Of a stretch of DNA of 64,000 nucleotides, positions 11,000 through 21,424 are shown piece after piece; position 1 is the stretch's first letter; the number at the start of each line of letters is the position of its first letter. Source of the stretch: Tenrec ecaudatus (lineage: Eukaryota > Chordata > Mammalia > Afrosoricida > Tenrecidae); the NCBI RefSeq assembly GCF_050624435.1, contig NC_134534.1:65309501-65373500 (forward strand). Reading direction: 5' to 3'. The position numbers and the translations under genes are program-made. The notes under the pieces are model-generated. The model made no database searches. It had not been told where the DNA came from and saw only the letters and a program-made list of their open reading frames with translations.

Positions 11000-11719
11000 T
11001 GTGCTGGGCACAGAGAGTCATGCTGTCATTTATAGACACTTGCTCTGGCCGCATGCTAATGGACCCCGGCACCCTACTTTTAGAAACCTCCTGGCAAAGG
11101 GGACACTTTTCTGAGAGGAAAGCAAGACCAATACAGGGACTCGAAAGAAAAGAAGCAATGCTAGTGAAACAGAAAGAACCTGATTGGAGGAAGACAGGGT
11201 TAGGCAGATGCGGCTGCGCCAGTTTGTCCTAAGCATACCGGACACATTCTTCAACCCAGTTAATCCCGCCTGAAGGTCAGCTCTGTATTGTTGTCGAGGT
11301 TGCAAGCTACAGGGATTACCCAGCCGAAGCGCCTGACTGCTTGAATAGAGGTGATGGGTGAGTCTGCAGTTGTAAGTGCCCAATTTGGTACTAATTCTTC
11401 AAAATCCTAGAGTCAGAATTCCTGCTCTTTGTTTGTTAATAGGCTGTTTAAAATCTGCCTGTCTCTCTCTGCTCACCTCTCCTCCCTTATTGCTTTAGCT
11501 TATTTTATTTTTGTCAAAGAGTAACCTCCCCTTACTTAGCATCGCTTTGCTCAAAGAGTAAGCCTTTTTATTAAGGACCAATTTTATGGAAATTGCCTGA
11601 ACTAATAGGATCGTTTAAGCATGAAGAAAAAATGTGAGCTGTAACAAAATTGTTATCAAGCCAGGCAGTAAGTAGTTTAATTAAGCTCCCAAATAATCTT
11701 CTTTTATTTTTTTTCAAAT
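11000..11719. other. single-copy DNA, possible conserved noncoding
   Basis: No repeat is recognised. The segment from about 11490 to 11700 is AT-rich, poor in CpG and free of obvious transposon sequence, and contains homeobox-like 'ttaattaag' sites. Conservation cannot be judged from one sequence. Confidence 0.3.
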
Positions 11720-11965
11720 GACATCATCTCTTACAACAGTTTTATGGACATATAATTCACATATCATACAATTCAGTCACATCAAAAAGAGTTGTACAAG
11801 CAACACCACATTCCGTTTCAGAACCTTTTCTTCATTCTTAAACTCATGGTTATTAGCTCCCCGTTTCCCGCAAACCTCCCCTGCCACTCCTGAACGCAAC
11901 CATTAATCTAGTTAATGTCTCTGTAGATTTATCTATCTTGGATTTCATATACAGAAAAACATCTT
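11720..11965 (-). mobile_element. old L1 fragment
   Basis: The plus strand ('catataattcacatatcata' near 11749, then a 'gttgtacaagcaacaccaca' block near 11790 and 'tttatctatcttggatttc' near 11928) matches the antisense of an ancient mammalian L1 3' region. There is no coding potential. Confidence 0.55.
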
Positions 11966-12098
11966 AAAAACCCCTAACAAGAATAACAAATAAAACAGAT
12001 AAAAGCCTCAATAGAAAAGAAAGCAGAACTATCACTGATGCATCTGAAATGTCATGTGACTAAAGACCTTAGCGTAATGCAGCAAACAGTCTGAAATA

Positions 12099-12179
12099 CG
12101 AGAGGGCTTCAAAAAATTCACCGAAAAACGGAGTGAAAGGATAATGGAATTTTTTTCACTAGCTTTTGAGGCCCCATCA
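12099..12179. mobile_element. mariner-type MITE, 81 bp
   Basis: This is a short, nearly palindromic element. The left end ('gagggcttcaaaaaattca') and the reverse complement of the right end ('ggggcctcaaaagctagtg') pair over roughly 35 bp, and a TA dinucleotide flanks each side (12097-12098 and 12180-12181), as expected for Tc1/mariner insertion. A relative lies at 61915-61990. It carries no transposase. Confidence 0.75.
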
Positions 12180-12181
12180 TA

Positions 12182-12996
12182 CAGGGACCTATTTTGTTTC
12201 TCTTGTTTTAAATGAAGAAAGATTTAGCATTTCTTGGAAGACACTCCAAAGCAAGACAATGATAACTTAGAAACACAAAGAGTCCCATTCTTTGGGCAGC
12301 AAAACTTCAGACTGACTGAAGAATTTTCTGTTGTTTTTTTTTCTCTATTGCTTAATGATTTAATACAGAGCCAGGCTCATAGATTGTTGGGATGAGATGT
12401 TAACAAGAGTCATCAAGGACAAAGGAAGACCTTTCCATTCGAAGCCTATCATTTTCTCGATAGGGCAGAGTGGTCTAATGAGCTACATACATGACGACTG
12501 TGTGCATGCTGAAATGAATCAGTCCTCTCCATCTGCTGCTTGGAAGAGTTCAGCATGGGCAAGCACTTCAGGGAGCTGAGGCGAAATCAAACAAACCTTA
12601 AACCCCCACTCAAAACTGAAAGTCGATTGAGCTAGGTACCATTGAATAGCCTGTCTTTCTGGGATCCGGAGGTGAAGGTCGGAGGATGTGTGGAATGGGA
12701 AAGGGAAAAAAGAAGCAAAGAACAGGATCTGTTTGGTCTTGTGTTCAAAGACTTCACTAAGAACTGTGTGCCGTGAGGGAGGGAGTTAAAATTCGCCTTG
12801 TGCTGATGAAGACTCTTGATGTCTCCCAGAGACTGACCTCATGCTCCTAAGTTGGCATTACAAGCTATGTACTCCCTGACCAAGGAAGCCGCAAGAATGG
12901 TCGCTGGTTTCAACACGATTTGCTGATTGCCAGTTGACAAGGGGAAAGTTAGAAATTACACTACGGTCTGGAGATGCACCTCCATCCTGTGCTCCT

Positions 12997-12998
<2 letters not shown>
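12182..12998. other. single-copy DNA, no gene recognised
   Basis: No repeat family or exon is recognised. One frame of 60 codons at 12397-12579 has no recognisable motif. Confidence 0.4.

Positions 12999-13038
<40 letters not shown>
12999..13038. repeat. (AC)20 microsatellite
   Basis: Twenty uninterrupted AC units. Purity suggests it is polymorphic in the species. Open frames crossing it are artefacts of the dinucleotide repeat. Confidence 0.98.
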
Positions 13039-13040
<2 letters not shown>

Positions 13041-13242
13041 CCAACACATCGGCACGGAAAGTATCTTCTTGGCATCGTGTTTCTGGCATTGCTGTACATG
13101 AAACAAGTGAGGCATCAAGTGGTGGTGTCACCTGTTCTAGAACCTGTGGGACTTTACTCACAGAACAGTTGTAAAATCTTTGGGGAACAAAAATATTTCC
13201 ACGTAGCTAGGCAGACACTTTCCTCTAAGAGAAATACCACCC

Positions 13243-13322
13243 ACTCACACGCACGCGCATGCGCATGCACACACATGCACACGCACACATGCACATGCAC
13301 ACGTACACACACACACGCACAA
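13243..13322. repeat. degenerate CA/CG alternating purine-pyrimidine tract
   Basis: About 80 bp of alternating pyrimidine-purine sequence (CA, CG and TA steps, including CGCGCATGCGCATGC) lies 200 bp beyond the pure (AC)20. It is probably an older, interrupted microsatellite. Such sequence can adopt Z-DNA under supercoiling. Confidence 0.85.
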
Positions 13323-14030
13323 GTGGATGCGAGGATCGAGTGGATATGATGGGAAGATGGCAAGGCAAGGCCATCCACTCCTTTAAAGTCTTGCTTAACT
13401 TTTTCTCTCCCTTAACTATTTAGCAGTGTCTTGCTTTTTTGGAAAGCTCCATTTATTGTCTTGGATATGCTTTTAAAAAATTCTTTTTTTAAGTCCAGAA
13501 CACATAAATTGTCATAAAGCTGATGTTGAAGATTCCAGTTGGTAGGCTGTGGTAACTTGCCAAGGGATGCGGAGTGAGTTTGTTTTGCTTTGCTAGGAAA
13601 ACATTTTTTGACCTTGGAAATGAAATCATTTAGTCATCTATTTGTTTATAGCCAGAGACTTATGGAGGGTTCTGGGTCCTTATGTCAGTGTATCTTTGAA
13701 ATTCTCTAATCCACAGTGTGTGGGAAGTTACACAATTTGGGTTTAAATACCGTTCAATATGTTCCTTATTAAGAATCCAGTCCGACCCCCTCCCCCCGAC
13801 TCTCCACGAGTAGTTTACATTGATCGCACAGCCTATTGTCCTTGCTGAAAGGACGGATTGTAGTCCGGAAGGGCTGAACAGCTTATCTATTGATTCTTTT
13901 GGAAAATAGTCAATTAAAAATTCCTTCTTAATCAGGGTTCATTCAATTATATCTCCCCTAAACGAAGACTAATTTTCCTCACTTCAAACAGCATGCCCCT
14001 TAATATTGTCACATATTTACAATTTATTTT
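13323..14030. other. single-copy AT-rich DNA
   Basis: I recognise no repeats or exons. The AT-rich, CpG-poor stretch from about 13390 to 13990 precedes an L1 insertion. Confidence 0.4.
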
Positions 14031-15885
14031 TTTAATTTTAATCATTTTATCAGGCGCTTGTACAACTCTTATCACAATCCACACGTCCATCGTGTCAAGC
14101 ACATTTGTACATTTGTTGCCCTCATCATTCTCAAACCATTTGCTTTCTACTTGAGCCCTTGTTATCAGTTCCTCATCCTCCCCCCCCCCCCATGAACCCT
14201 TGCTAATTTATAAATTATTATTATTTTGTCATGTATTACACTGTCTGACATCTCCCTTCACCTACTTTTCTGTTGTCCGTCCCCCTGGGAGGGGGTTATA
14301 TGTATATCATTGTGATCAGTTTCCCCTTTCTGCCCCACCTTCCCTCCACCCTCCTGGTATTGCCACTCTCACCACTGGTCCTGAAGGGGTCATCTCTCCT
14401 GGATTCCCTGTTTCCAGTTGCTATCTGTACCAGTGCACATCCTCTGGTCTAGCCAGATTTGTAAGGTAGAATTGGGATTATGATAGTGGGGGGAGGAAGC
14501 ATTTAGGAACTAGAGGCAAGTTATATGTTTCATCGTTGCTATACTGCACGCTGCACCCTGACTGACTCGTCTCCCCCCCGTGACCCTTCTGTAAAGGGAT
14601 GCCCAGTTGTCGACAGATGGGCGTTGCATCCCCACTCCGCCTCCTTCACAATGATGTGATTTTTTGTTCTTTGATGCCTGATACCTGATCCCATTGACAC
14701 CTCATGATCACACAGGCTGATGTGCATCTTCCATGTGGACTTTGTTGCTTCTGAGCTAGATGGCCAAGCCTTTAAGACCCCAGACGCTACATATTTTGTT
14801 AGCTGGGCACCATCAGCTTTCTTCACCACATTTACTTATGCACCCATTTGTCTTTAGCGATCATGTCAAGAAGGTGAGCATCATGGAATGGCAGGTTAAT
14901 AGAACAAAGTGTTCTTGCATTGAGGGAATACTTGAGTGGAGACCCAATGCCCATTTGTGACCTTAATACTAAACCTATAAATGTATGCACATAGATCTAG
15001 TTCCCCATCATCATATAAAAATATATTTACATATGTACATGCCTGTAATTAGACCTTTATAAATGCCCTTTACCTCCTAGTTCTTTCCTCTATTTCCTTT
15101 GACTTTCCTCTTGTCCCACTATCACGGTCAGCCTTCAACTGGGTTTCAGTAATTCCTCTGAGTTACACTGCCCTTCATCAAGCCCTACCAAGCCTCTTAC
15201 ACCCTCCTTGCCACTGATTTTGGATCACTTGTTATTCCCATGCCCCTGGGTTTTTTAACACCACTTCCTTTTCCCAACCTCCCCCTCTCCCTTGTCCCCC
15301 CCCTACAACTGTTGGTCCTGTTGTTTTCTCCTCCAGATTGTTTATCCTACCTATCTTATCTAGATAGAACTGCAGAGATAATAATATGCACAAAAACAAG
15401 ATGGAGTAAAACAAAACAACAGCAACAAAAAACAATAACAACAAAAAAGCCTGTAAATAGTTCAAGGTCTGTTTGTTGACCTTTAGGAGTATTTTCCAGT
15501 CGAGTCTGATTTTTGGTATTCCCTGGGGACTTCATTGCTCTGTTCCCCTTGCTGTTCTGTTGCATGCCCTTAGTGTTTTGCCTCGGTGTGGTAGGGTCAG
15601 ATCGGGTGCAATTCCCACACTGTGTCTCCTGTATTGTCCTCTATAGGGCTATGGGTCAGTGAGGGATGTCATGTCTCATAGTGGGGCCGACTATATGATC
15701 CTCTCTGTGCTTGGACTGCTCTGAGCAGGGATATTATCCTCAAGGCGTGGTGGACCAGGATGTACTGCACGCTCTCTTCCTCCCCCTTCATCTGCTCCCG
15801 TGTGCTCTGATCAGACACGTCCCCCTCCCTGAGCTGCAGCTTCAGTGCTGTCCTCTGAAGTGAATTCTTCTGAGGGGAGGGGTGC
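14031..15885 (-). mobile_element. L1 LINE, truncated within its 3' UTR
   Basis: The reverse strand shows about 1.85 kb of L1 3' UTR, aligning along its length with 3727-5700. It has the inverted 3' end at 14038, a C-run (antisense polypurine tract) at about 14177-14190, and a single copy of the 'gtgggctttgttgcttctg' type module duplicated in the L1 at 42626-46826 (here near 14733-14890). An A/C-rich tract lies at 15390-15450. The 5' truncation falls before ORF2, so nothing coding is left. Confidence 0.9.
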
Positions 15886-15954
15886 TTTAAATAATTTGAA
15901 GCTACAGCAGTGCCTTCAGGCCAAGTCATTTAAAATAGGCCCTTACTGGTTTTA

Positions 15955-16165
15955 GAGGAGCCCTGGCGGTGTAGTGGTTACCCGTTAGGCTGTGAGATCC
16001 ACAAGGTCTGCATGCCAAAACCACCAGCTGCTCTGCGGGAGAAAGATGGGCTTTTAACTCCAGTAGACAGTTACAGTCTCAGAAATTCACGGGGACATTT
16101 CCACCCTTGCCTTAAATTCTAAGGGCTACTATGAGTTGGCATTGCCTCGATGACAGTGAATTCAG
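15955..16165 (+). mobile_element. AfroSINE
   Basis: A nearly full copy. The head 'ggagccctggcggtgtagtg' (15956) leads to 'ggttacccgttaggctg', then 'aaaccaccagctgctctgcg', 'agttacagtctcagaaattc' and the RTE-like end 'tgacagtgaattcagttc'. The tail lies directly before another AfroSINE. Confidence 0.9.
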
Positions 16166-16194
16166 TTCTATTGCTTTTGCCATCTGGTGGACAG

Positions 16195-16390
16195 GTTTTG
16201 GAGCTCTGCTGGGTTACATGTTGGGCTGTTAACAGCGAGATCAGCAGTTCAAAACCACTAGCTGCTTCTCAGAGAAAGATGAGGCTTTCTATCCCCGTAA
16301 AGATTGACAGCAGCAGTTCCACTCTGGCCTGTATGGTCGCTATGAGTCGGAATGGACTAGATGGCCATGTGTGAGTTGGACCAGCTTGGA
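16195..16390 (+). mobile_element. AfroSINE, second of a tandem pair
   Basis: Contains 'gggttacatgttgggctg', 'ttcaaaaccactagctgctt', 'aaagatgaggctttctatcc' and the RTE-type end 'gtcgctatgagtcggaatgg'. The last motif is the best match in this window to the shared RTE/AfroSINE 3' end. It lies about 30 bp from the preceding copy, in the same orientation. Confidence 0.9.
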
Positions 16391-17550
16391 GGTAGGTAGT
16401 GAAACATCTTGGTGCATTGCTAACTCTTAATGTTTGCTCACAAAGCCACCCCATTACATGTCCTTTCCAGTGACTGGTCTGGAGCCAAGGGTTCTTTTGT
16501 GCATGGACTTCAGTGTTGGGCCTTGCTAAATGTAACGTGAAGTCTCTGGGCAGTGTAAATGGTTTAAGGGTTCTGCTGCTCGCTGCTGTGTGGGTGGCTC
16601 TGGGCAGGTCCTTCACTTCTCAGGGCCTGTTTCCTCGTGAGCAGGACCTACTTTGCAGGGCTGCGGTAACAAGGCCCTGGTCCCGTGCCTGTCACGGCGA
16701 TGCTCATCCAATGGTAGCTACGATTGTCTACAGAAGAGAAGAGAAGGTGTCTTTTATAAATTAGAAGTCCTCTCATATTTCTATGCTATTGTCTTCCAAG
16801 CTATCAATAAGATGTGGGTTGAGTGATCTCACCAGGTAGATAAGGATATGGTAGTTGGAAACCATGAAGCATACCTTTGGAAGGAAGCAGCTACAGAAGA
16901 ATTCTGAAAATCTGCTCCTGGCCTTGAGAGGAAGAACACACAGCCATGCCACCTGTAGGAGATTCTTGGAGGGTTAATAATCACTTTGACAGTACATTGG
17001 GATCTGGCATGTTGATAAAATCATCCAAGAGATTTTGCAAGAACTAAAACACTTAGCATGCTCCCAGAAGACTTGGCCATCCTCTCCTCGGTGTCTTTAC
17101 ACCCTCCGAATGGGCGAGAGCAGATGGGTGTCACTTGGTGAAGCAGGTAATATGCCCCCATTGTGCAATCCTTTGGTGTTCAGGTGACAAAGGAATTAAC
17201 AGTCCATAGGCAGATAGTGCAGGTGGATTACTTTTAGCTTAATTTTAAGTCAGGTTTTTTTTAAACTGTTTTGAGTTATACACACTTTTGACCTTGTTTA
17301 GATATAAAAGCCCTGGAGCTCTCTGGGGTTTTATTCAATAATATCACATTGCAAATGTAAATCTTCTGGTATTGAAGGGCCTTCTTATCATTGGTTTAGG
17401 AAGAAATGGCTAAAAACGATGCACCAGTATTTTGGCCAATAATTCACATATTAATAAGTCAGAACAAAAATACTTATTCATTTGCTTGAAATTATTATGT
17501 ATGAAGAACACCCCCTCTCCCTCCAAAACCAACCAGCCAAACAAAAAACA
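16391..17550. other. single-copy DNA, possible conserved noncoding near 17230-17480
   Basis: No repeat or exon is recognised. The part from about 17230 to 17480 is AT-rich with a TATA-like 'gatataaaagccctgg' at 17301. It could be conserved noncoding DNA, but no start codon with a coding context follows. Confidence 0.3.
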
Positions 17551-17750
17551 GTGCCACCGAGCTGCTTCTGGCTCCCAGGAACTGCTTCAGGGCAGCGCAG
17601 AACTGCCCTCTGGGAAGGGCAAGGTGGGCCATCTTTGTAAGAGCAGAAAGCCCCCTTTTTCTCCTGTACAGTGGGGGGCAGGGGGGGCTAAGTTTCATCT
17701 GCCGACCTGGCAGTTAGCAACCCCTGGTACTCCACTGGACCACTGAGCAC
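17551..17750 (-). mobile_element. AfroSINE, antisense
   Basis: Antisense order of AfroSINE parts: 'gccaccgagctgcttctgg' (tail, 17551), 'gcagaactgccctctggg' (body), 'ctgccgacctggcagttagc' (box B region, 17699) and 'accactgagcac' (head). A G-run at about 17671-17686 interrupts the body. Confidence 0.65.
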
Positions 17751-18429
17751 CTTGGTTGTCTGTACAAGGAACTCCCACTGCCCAGTCCACCCCCTGCGAT
17801 TGAGCATCTCTGGCAAGACAGTCAGGGATCGATTGGCCTTGTGTCCAGATGCACATACGAGAGGCCAAACGGAAGTCGCTGTAGCAAGCCCACAAGAATG
17901 TACCCATCCATGTGACTGTTTCCAATGCAGACACCTTGAAAGTCCACCTAGTCACCTCAGCACTCCAGGACTCACAGGGACTCAGTGGTCACCTCGTTGC
18001 CTCTAAATGGTAGTCCAGGTAAATTCTTGTTCAGTTTGTGTTATTTTGTGGAATTATCCAAATCTGGATCCTTCGAGAGTGAATTTCATTTTGGAAAGCA
18101 GCCAGACTTCACGCAAAGCAAAGTCTCATAAAGAAGGTGCATGATCAGGATGGACAAATGCAAAGTCAGGTGGGGCTCTAAAATGACAAGATGGGATTCC
18201 TTGCAGACACTGCCATGTGGCTTGGAAAAGGCATCCTTCCCAGAGGCACCTAGAGAAACGGGCATTCTTTCCCTCCTAGGGGAGGCCTCAACCTTTCTGG
18301 GAAGAAAATGGAAAGTTCATACCAGAAATTTGAAAAGTACACTTGGTCCCTGGCCCCAAAGTTTCATTTCTAGGAATTTATCATAAGGAAATTATTGAGG
18401 GTATATATACATACACAACAATTTAACTC
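17751..18429. other. single-copy DNA, no gene recognised
   Basis: Frames of 80-90 codons exist on both strands but overlap and show no motif or splice context. No repeat is recognised. Confidence 0.4.
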
Positions 18430-18967
18430 TTGGGACGTTTGGTTCAGTGTTAGCGTTAGTTTGGCTGTTGCTGCTGTTAGGTGCTGTACGAGACGTCCCG
18501 ACCCATAGCCCCCATGTGCACAACAGAAGGACATTGCCAGGCCCTCCGCCAGCCTCACGATTGCTTTTATGTTTGAGCTCGTTGCTGCCACCAGTCCATC
18601 ATGTCAGAGGTCTTCCTCCTTTTCACCGCCCCTCTACGTTAGCGAGCATGCTGTTCTCCAGGGACTCCTCTCTCCTGGAAACAGGTCCAAAGTCGCTGAG
18701 ACCAACTCCTGGGTTCTGAGGAGCATTCTGGCTGTACTTCGTCCGAGACAGATTGGGTTGTTCTTTTGACGGTCCGTGGCGCCTTCAATATTCTTCGCCA
18801 GCACCATAATTCAAGTGCATTGACTCTTTCTGTCTTCCTTATTCGCCGGCCAACGTCCACACATACGTGGGCTGATTGCAAACACCATGGCTTGGGGCAG
18901 GCGCACCTTAGTCCTCAAAGTAACAACCTTTCTTTCCAACACTTTAAAGTCTGGTCCAGCAGTGTTA
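18430..18967 (-). mobile_element. RTE-clade LINE, 3' part, antisense
   Basis: This is the antisense of the last ~540 bp of an RTE (BovB-related) LINE. Recognisable blocks are 'gttaggtgctgtacgag' (3' UTR end, 18477), 'gttctccagggactcctc' (18651), 'ttcaatattcttcgccagca' (18784) and 'ccatggcttggggcag' (18887). The coding blocks correspond to the C-terminus after the reverse transcriptase domain. It faces a plus-strand copy of the same region at 19500-20095. Its 5' truncation is at the 'cactttaaag' block. Confidence 0.8.
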
Positions 18968-19499
18968 ACAGCAGCTTCAAATTAGAAAGGACTTCAGTGC
19001 CCAGCGTTAAGGATGGGTTGGCTGTAGCAGAACAGACAGAGCAAGGGGAAGAGTCTGCAATCCTGAGACGCGGTGTACTGACAGGGTTCTGTTGGAATGG
19101 GAAGCTGCTCACTGGCAGGCTCCAAAACAGCAGTAAGATGTGAGCCGGGGTCAAGTGCGGTTTGTATGTAGGGGTTGAGGGGATATGAGGGTGGGGGACA
19201 TGGAGATGCACACTAGGCTTTCAGTACTGGAGAGGATGGTGGGAAATTTTGCATTTATTTAGCTTATCTAGATATTCTAATTTTCCCTGAATGGAAAACT
19301 ATTTTCCTAATAAACAGGTAATCAAAGGGACCTTTAAAAGGTGAGGCCATGTGGTCCGGTGACTCTCAAAACGCTCTAGGCACAGTCCTCTTCCCCCTCG
19401 GAGGTTATCATAGATAACAGGGCAAGCAAAGACCCTGAACATGGGCCACCTCCATGCCCCGGGGTGCACAGGCCGGGGGCCAAGACATGTGGGCACGAA
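18968..19499. other. single-copy spacer between inverted RTE copies
   Basis: No repeat is recognised. This about 530-bp segment separates two oppositely oriented RTE 3' ends, so it would be the loop if the two paired. Confidence 0.4.
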
Positions 19500-20095
19500 G
19501 CTTCTCTGCCTGTCAGGAAGCTGTTTGGCTTGGATCCACTGATCGACGGCCCTGGACACAGCAGTCCAGAGAGCAGATGTTGTATCGCGCTGGGCACATC
19601 TTCTACAAAAGGTCTATTTGAAGCATTAAGAAACAACAGTGTCATTCTGAGGATCGAAGGCTTCTTGACCCAAGTCATGATCTGTTCAGTCGCCTCGTAT
19701 GCATGGGAGAGCAGGGAAGTACGGCTGGAGTTGAGTTAGGCTGTTGGTGAAGACTGTGTCACACATGTACTGTGGACTACCAGAAGAATGACACAGAAGG
19801 AAATCTGTGACGGAAGAAATACAGCCAGAATGCTCCTGAGGAGTGGGGATGGCGAGGCTCTGTGCCGTGTTCTTTGGACACATTGTCAGGCTGGACCCGT
19901 TCCTGGGCAAGGGTGTCCTGCTCCATAGAGAGAGTGTCAGCAAAGATGGATTGATGCAAGAAGGACTAAAACAGCGGCTTGAAGAGTGGGCTCAACAGAG
20001 CAGCCGTGGTGAGGATGGCACAGCACCACGCAGCACAGGAGGTGCCAATGGCTCAAGGGCACCCCACAACAATGTTGGGAAAGCAGTCTGTGCAT
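19500..20095 (+). mobile_element. RTE-clade LINE, 3' part, sense
   Basis: Sense RTE sequence: 'ggcttggatccactgatcg' (19527), 'tatttgaagcattaagaaac' (19615), 'gacccaagtcatgatctg' (19667), 'ccagaatgctcctgaggag' (19826), 'ctttggacacattgtcagg' (19872). These blocks are the C-terminal coding part of the element found antisense at 18430-18967. Stops and frameshifts break the frame. The 3' end near 20090 is diverged or recombined. Confidence 0.8.
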
Positions 20096-20118
20096 TCCAG
20101 CAGAAGTATCATTTTAAA

Positions 20119-20153
20119 GGGGGGAGAAGGGGGTGGGGTGGGGGGAGGTGGGG
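20119..20153 (+). repeat. G-quadruplex-forming G-rich tract
   Basis: Five runs of four or more G (6, 5, 4, 6 and 4 bases) are separated by loops of one to four bases. This fits the standard G-quadruplex pattern on the plus strand. It lies just after the RTE remnant, about 1.1 kb upstream of the candidate exon. No promoter elements accompany it. Confidence 0.8.
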
Positions 20154-20156
20154 CAA

Positions 20157-21262
20157 GCGTTACTGGTTAGATAAAGGTCTGGCGACTCATGAATAGTTAG
20201 ACCAAGAGAGAAGGGAGAGAGAAAAAAATTAATGAATTATTTATTTGTTATTTTTTAAGGAAGTTAAAAGGGATCATGTACGGAGCTCCCTAAAAGGATC
20301 CTTGGCAAATAAAAGTTTGGAAAACTGCAAGAGTTAGCAGTTTTTCAAAGGCAGCTGAGAAGGTACAGGTGACCCACGTGTGAACCAGCGGGGGCTTCTA
20401 GATTAAACCCCCCCAGCCCGCTCACACCTACCTCACACTCCACAAAGCCCTGCTAATGGCCGTGAGGAGTAATGGGGCGCGGGGGAGGGGAAGGCGGGGC
20501 GAATTCTTATTCAAAGAAATAACAGTTTGGACTGTGCCCAAGCGTGTCAACAATTTATGTAGATCTTATCAGCATCGCATATTTGCTGCCTCCCAGCTAT
20601 CCAGCAAGGCTCCACCAGCCTGTCGACACCCGTCAGCCTCCCACACACCCCGGGCACCTCAACACCTCACCAAGCTCTGCCGTGGCCAAGTGGCCTCCCC
20701 TGAGCCTTGAGGACCCCGAACATTCTCTCTGTTCCTGTGATGCCATCTTCATGCCAGCCCCTCCTCGCCAGGCATGCGCACCAGCTGTGCATGCCTTTGC
20801 TAACATTCTGTGACTCAGCGGGCCTAAACGTCTGCCCGGCGGAACAGAAGAGTGCTCACTTGCGGGCAAGCATTCGTGTTGGGATGCTTTAGATCCGGAG
20901 GAAGGGAACATACACTCTCAACACCACCCGATAATTCCCCTTGCTGTTTCATCGGCTGCGCTGGGTGTTTTTTGCAAATGAAGTCTGTGATTTTGCATAT
21001 GACTGAGCAGGGGTGAGACTTGTGGCTGGCTGCTCCCACCCCGAAAAAGAAACCCCTCGTGGTTGTGGGGCCGAATGTACATGACTCCACTCTAATGCAG
21101 AGTTCCAAAAGTCATTTTGCTAAAAACTAAACAAAAAGGCCTTTATTTAGACTCCTCACAACGATGGGCTTTGCTGTCGGGCTCGGCTCTGTCATCGTTA
21201 CTTGTTCCTTATGTGAAGTCAGTGAATGGATCTCCCTGTCTGTCTGTTTGTTTGATATCCAG
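20157..21262. other. single-copy DNA with gene-like composition
   Basis: No transposon is recognised across 1.1 kb, which is notable in this window. The part at 20460-20520 is GC-rich with several CpG. At 20530-20600 and 20940-21015 the sequence has regulatory-looking words ('agatcttatcagcatcg', 'tttgcaaatgaagtctg', 'ttttgcatatgactgagca', resembling GATA and octamer sites). It runs directly into a good polypyrimidine tract and splice acceptor at 21225-21262. It may be intron with conserved elements. Confidence 0.35.
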
Positions 21263-21351
21263 GCAGCCTTAAGTGCCTTGAAACAATTTTCTGAGCAAGG
21301 ATTGGACCCAATGGAAGGAGCGATGAATATCGAAAAAGGTCCCCTTGAAAA
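21263..21351 (+). CDS. candidate internal coding exon, gene not recognised
   Basis: An 89-bp segment is bounded by a strong acceptor (pyrimidine-rich 21225-21258 ending in 'gatatccag') and a donor reading AAAA|GTGAGTAAA. The frame is open throughout, starting at a codon boundary (A-A-L-S-A-L-K-Q-F-S-E-Q-G-L-D-P) and continuing M-E-G-A-M-N-I-E-K-G-P-L-E-K. It ends after two bases of a codon, so the next exon would have to supply one base. Codon choice and the charged, helix-compatible peptide look protein-like. I could not name the protein. No partner exon was found in the window, so this could be an isolated exon between long introns or a chance match. Confidence 0.4.
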
Positions 21352-21357
21352 GTGAGT
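21352..21357 (+). other. splice donor site (candidate)
   Basis: GTGAGT follows the candidate exon and matches the mammalian donor consensus at every intron position. The exon side is AAA instead of CAG or AAG, a mild weakness at the last exon base. Confidence 0.4.
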
Positions 21358-21424
21358 AAACATATCATTACTCACACATTTATCACTTTATAATCATACA
21401 AAAGATAAGACCAAGACAAGGTTG

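Noticed and set aside
12927-13349. 140-codon frame with long His-Thr repeats
   Set aside because: The histidine-threonine run is the translation of the CA microsatellite and the neighbouring alternating tract.
15955-16000. tRNA gene
   Set aside because: AfroSINE heads are tRNA-derived with A- and B-box-like segments, but no cloverleaf with proper stems can be drawn. The sequences continue into SINE bodies.
17295-17345. TATA-box promoter ('gatataaaagccctgg')
   Set aside because: No initiator, CpG island or downstream coding exon supports it. TATA-like words are common in AT-rich DNA.
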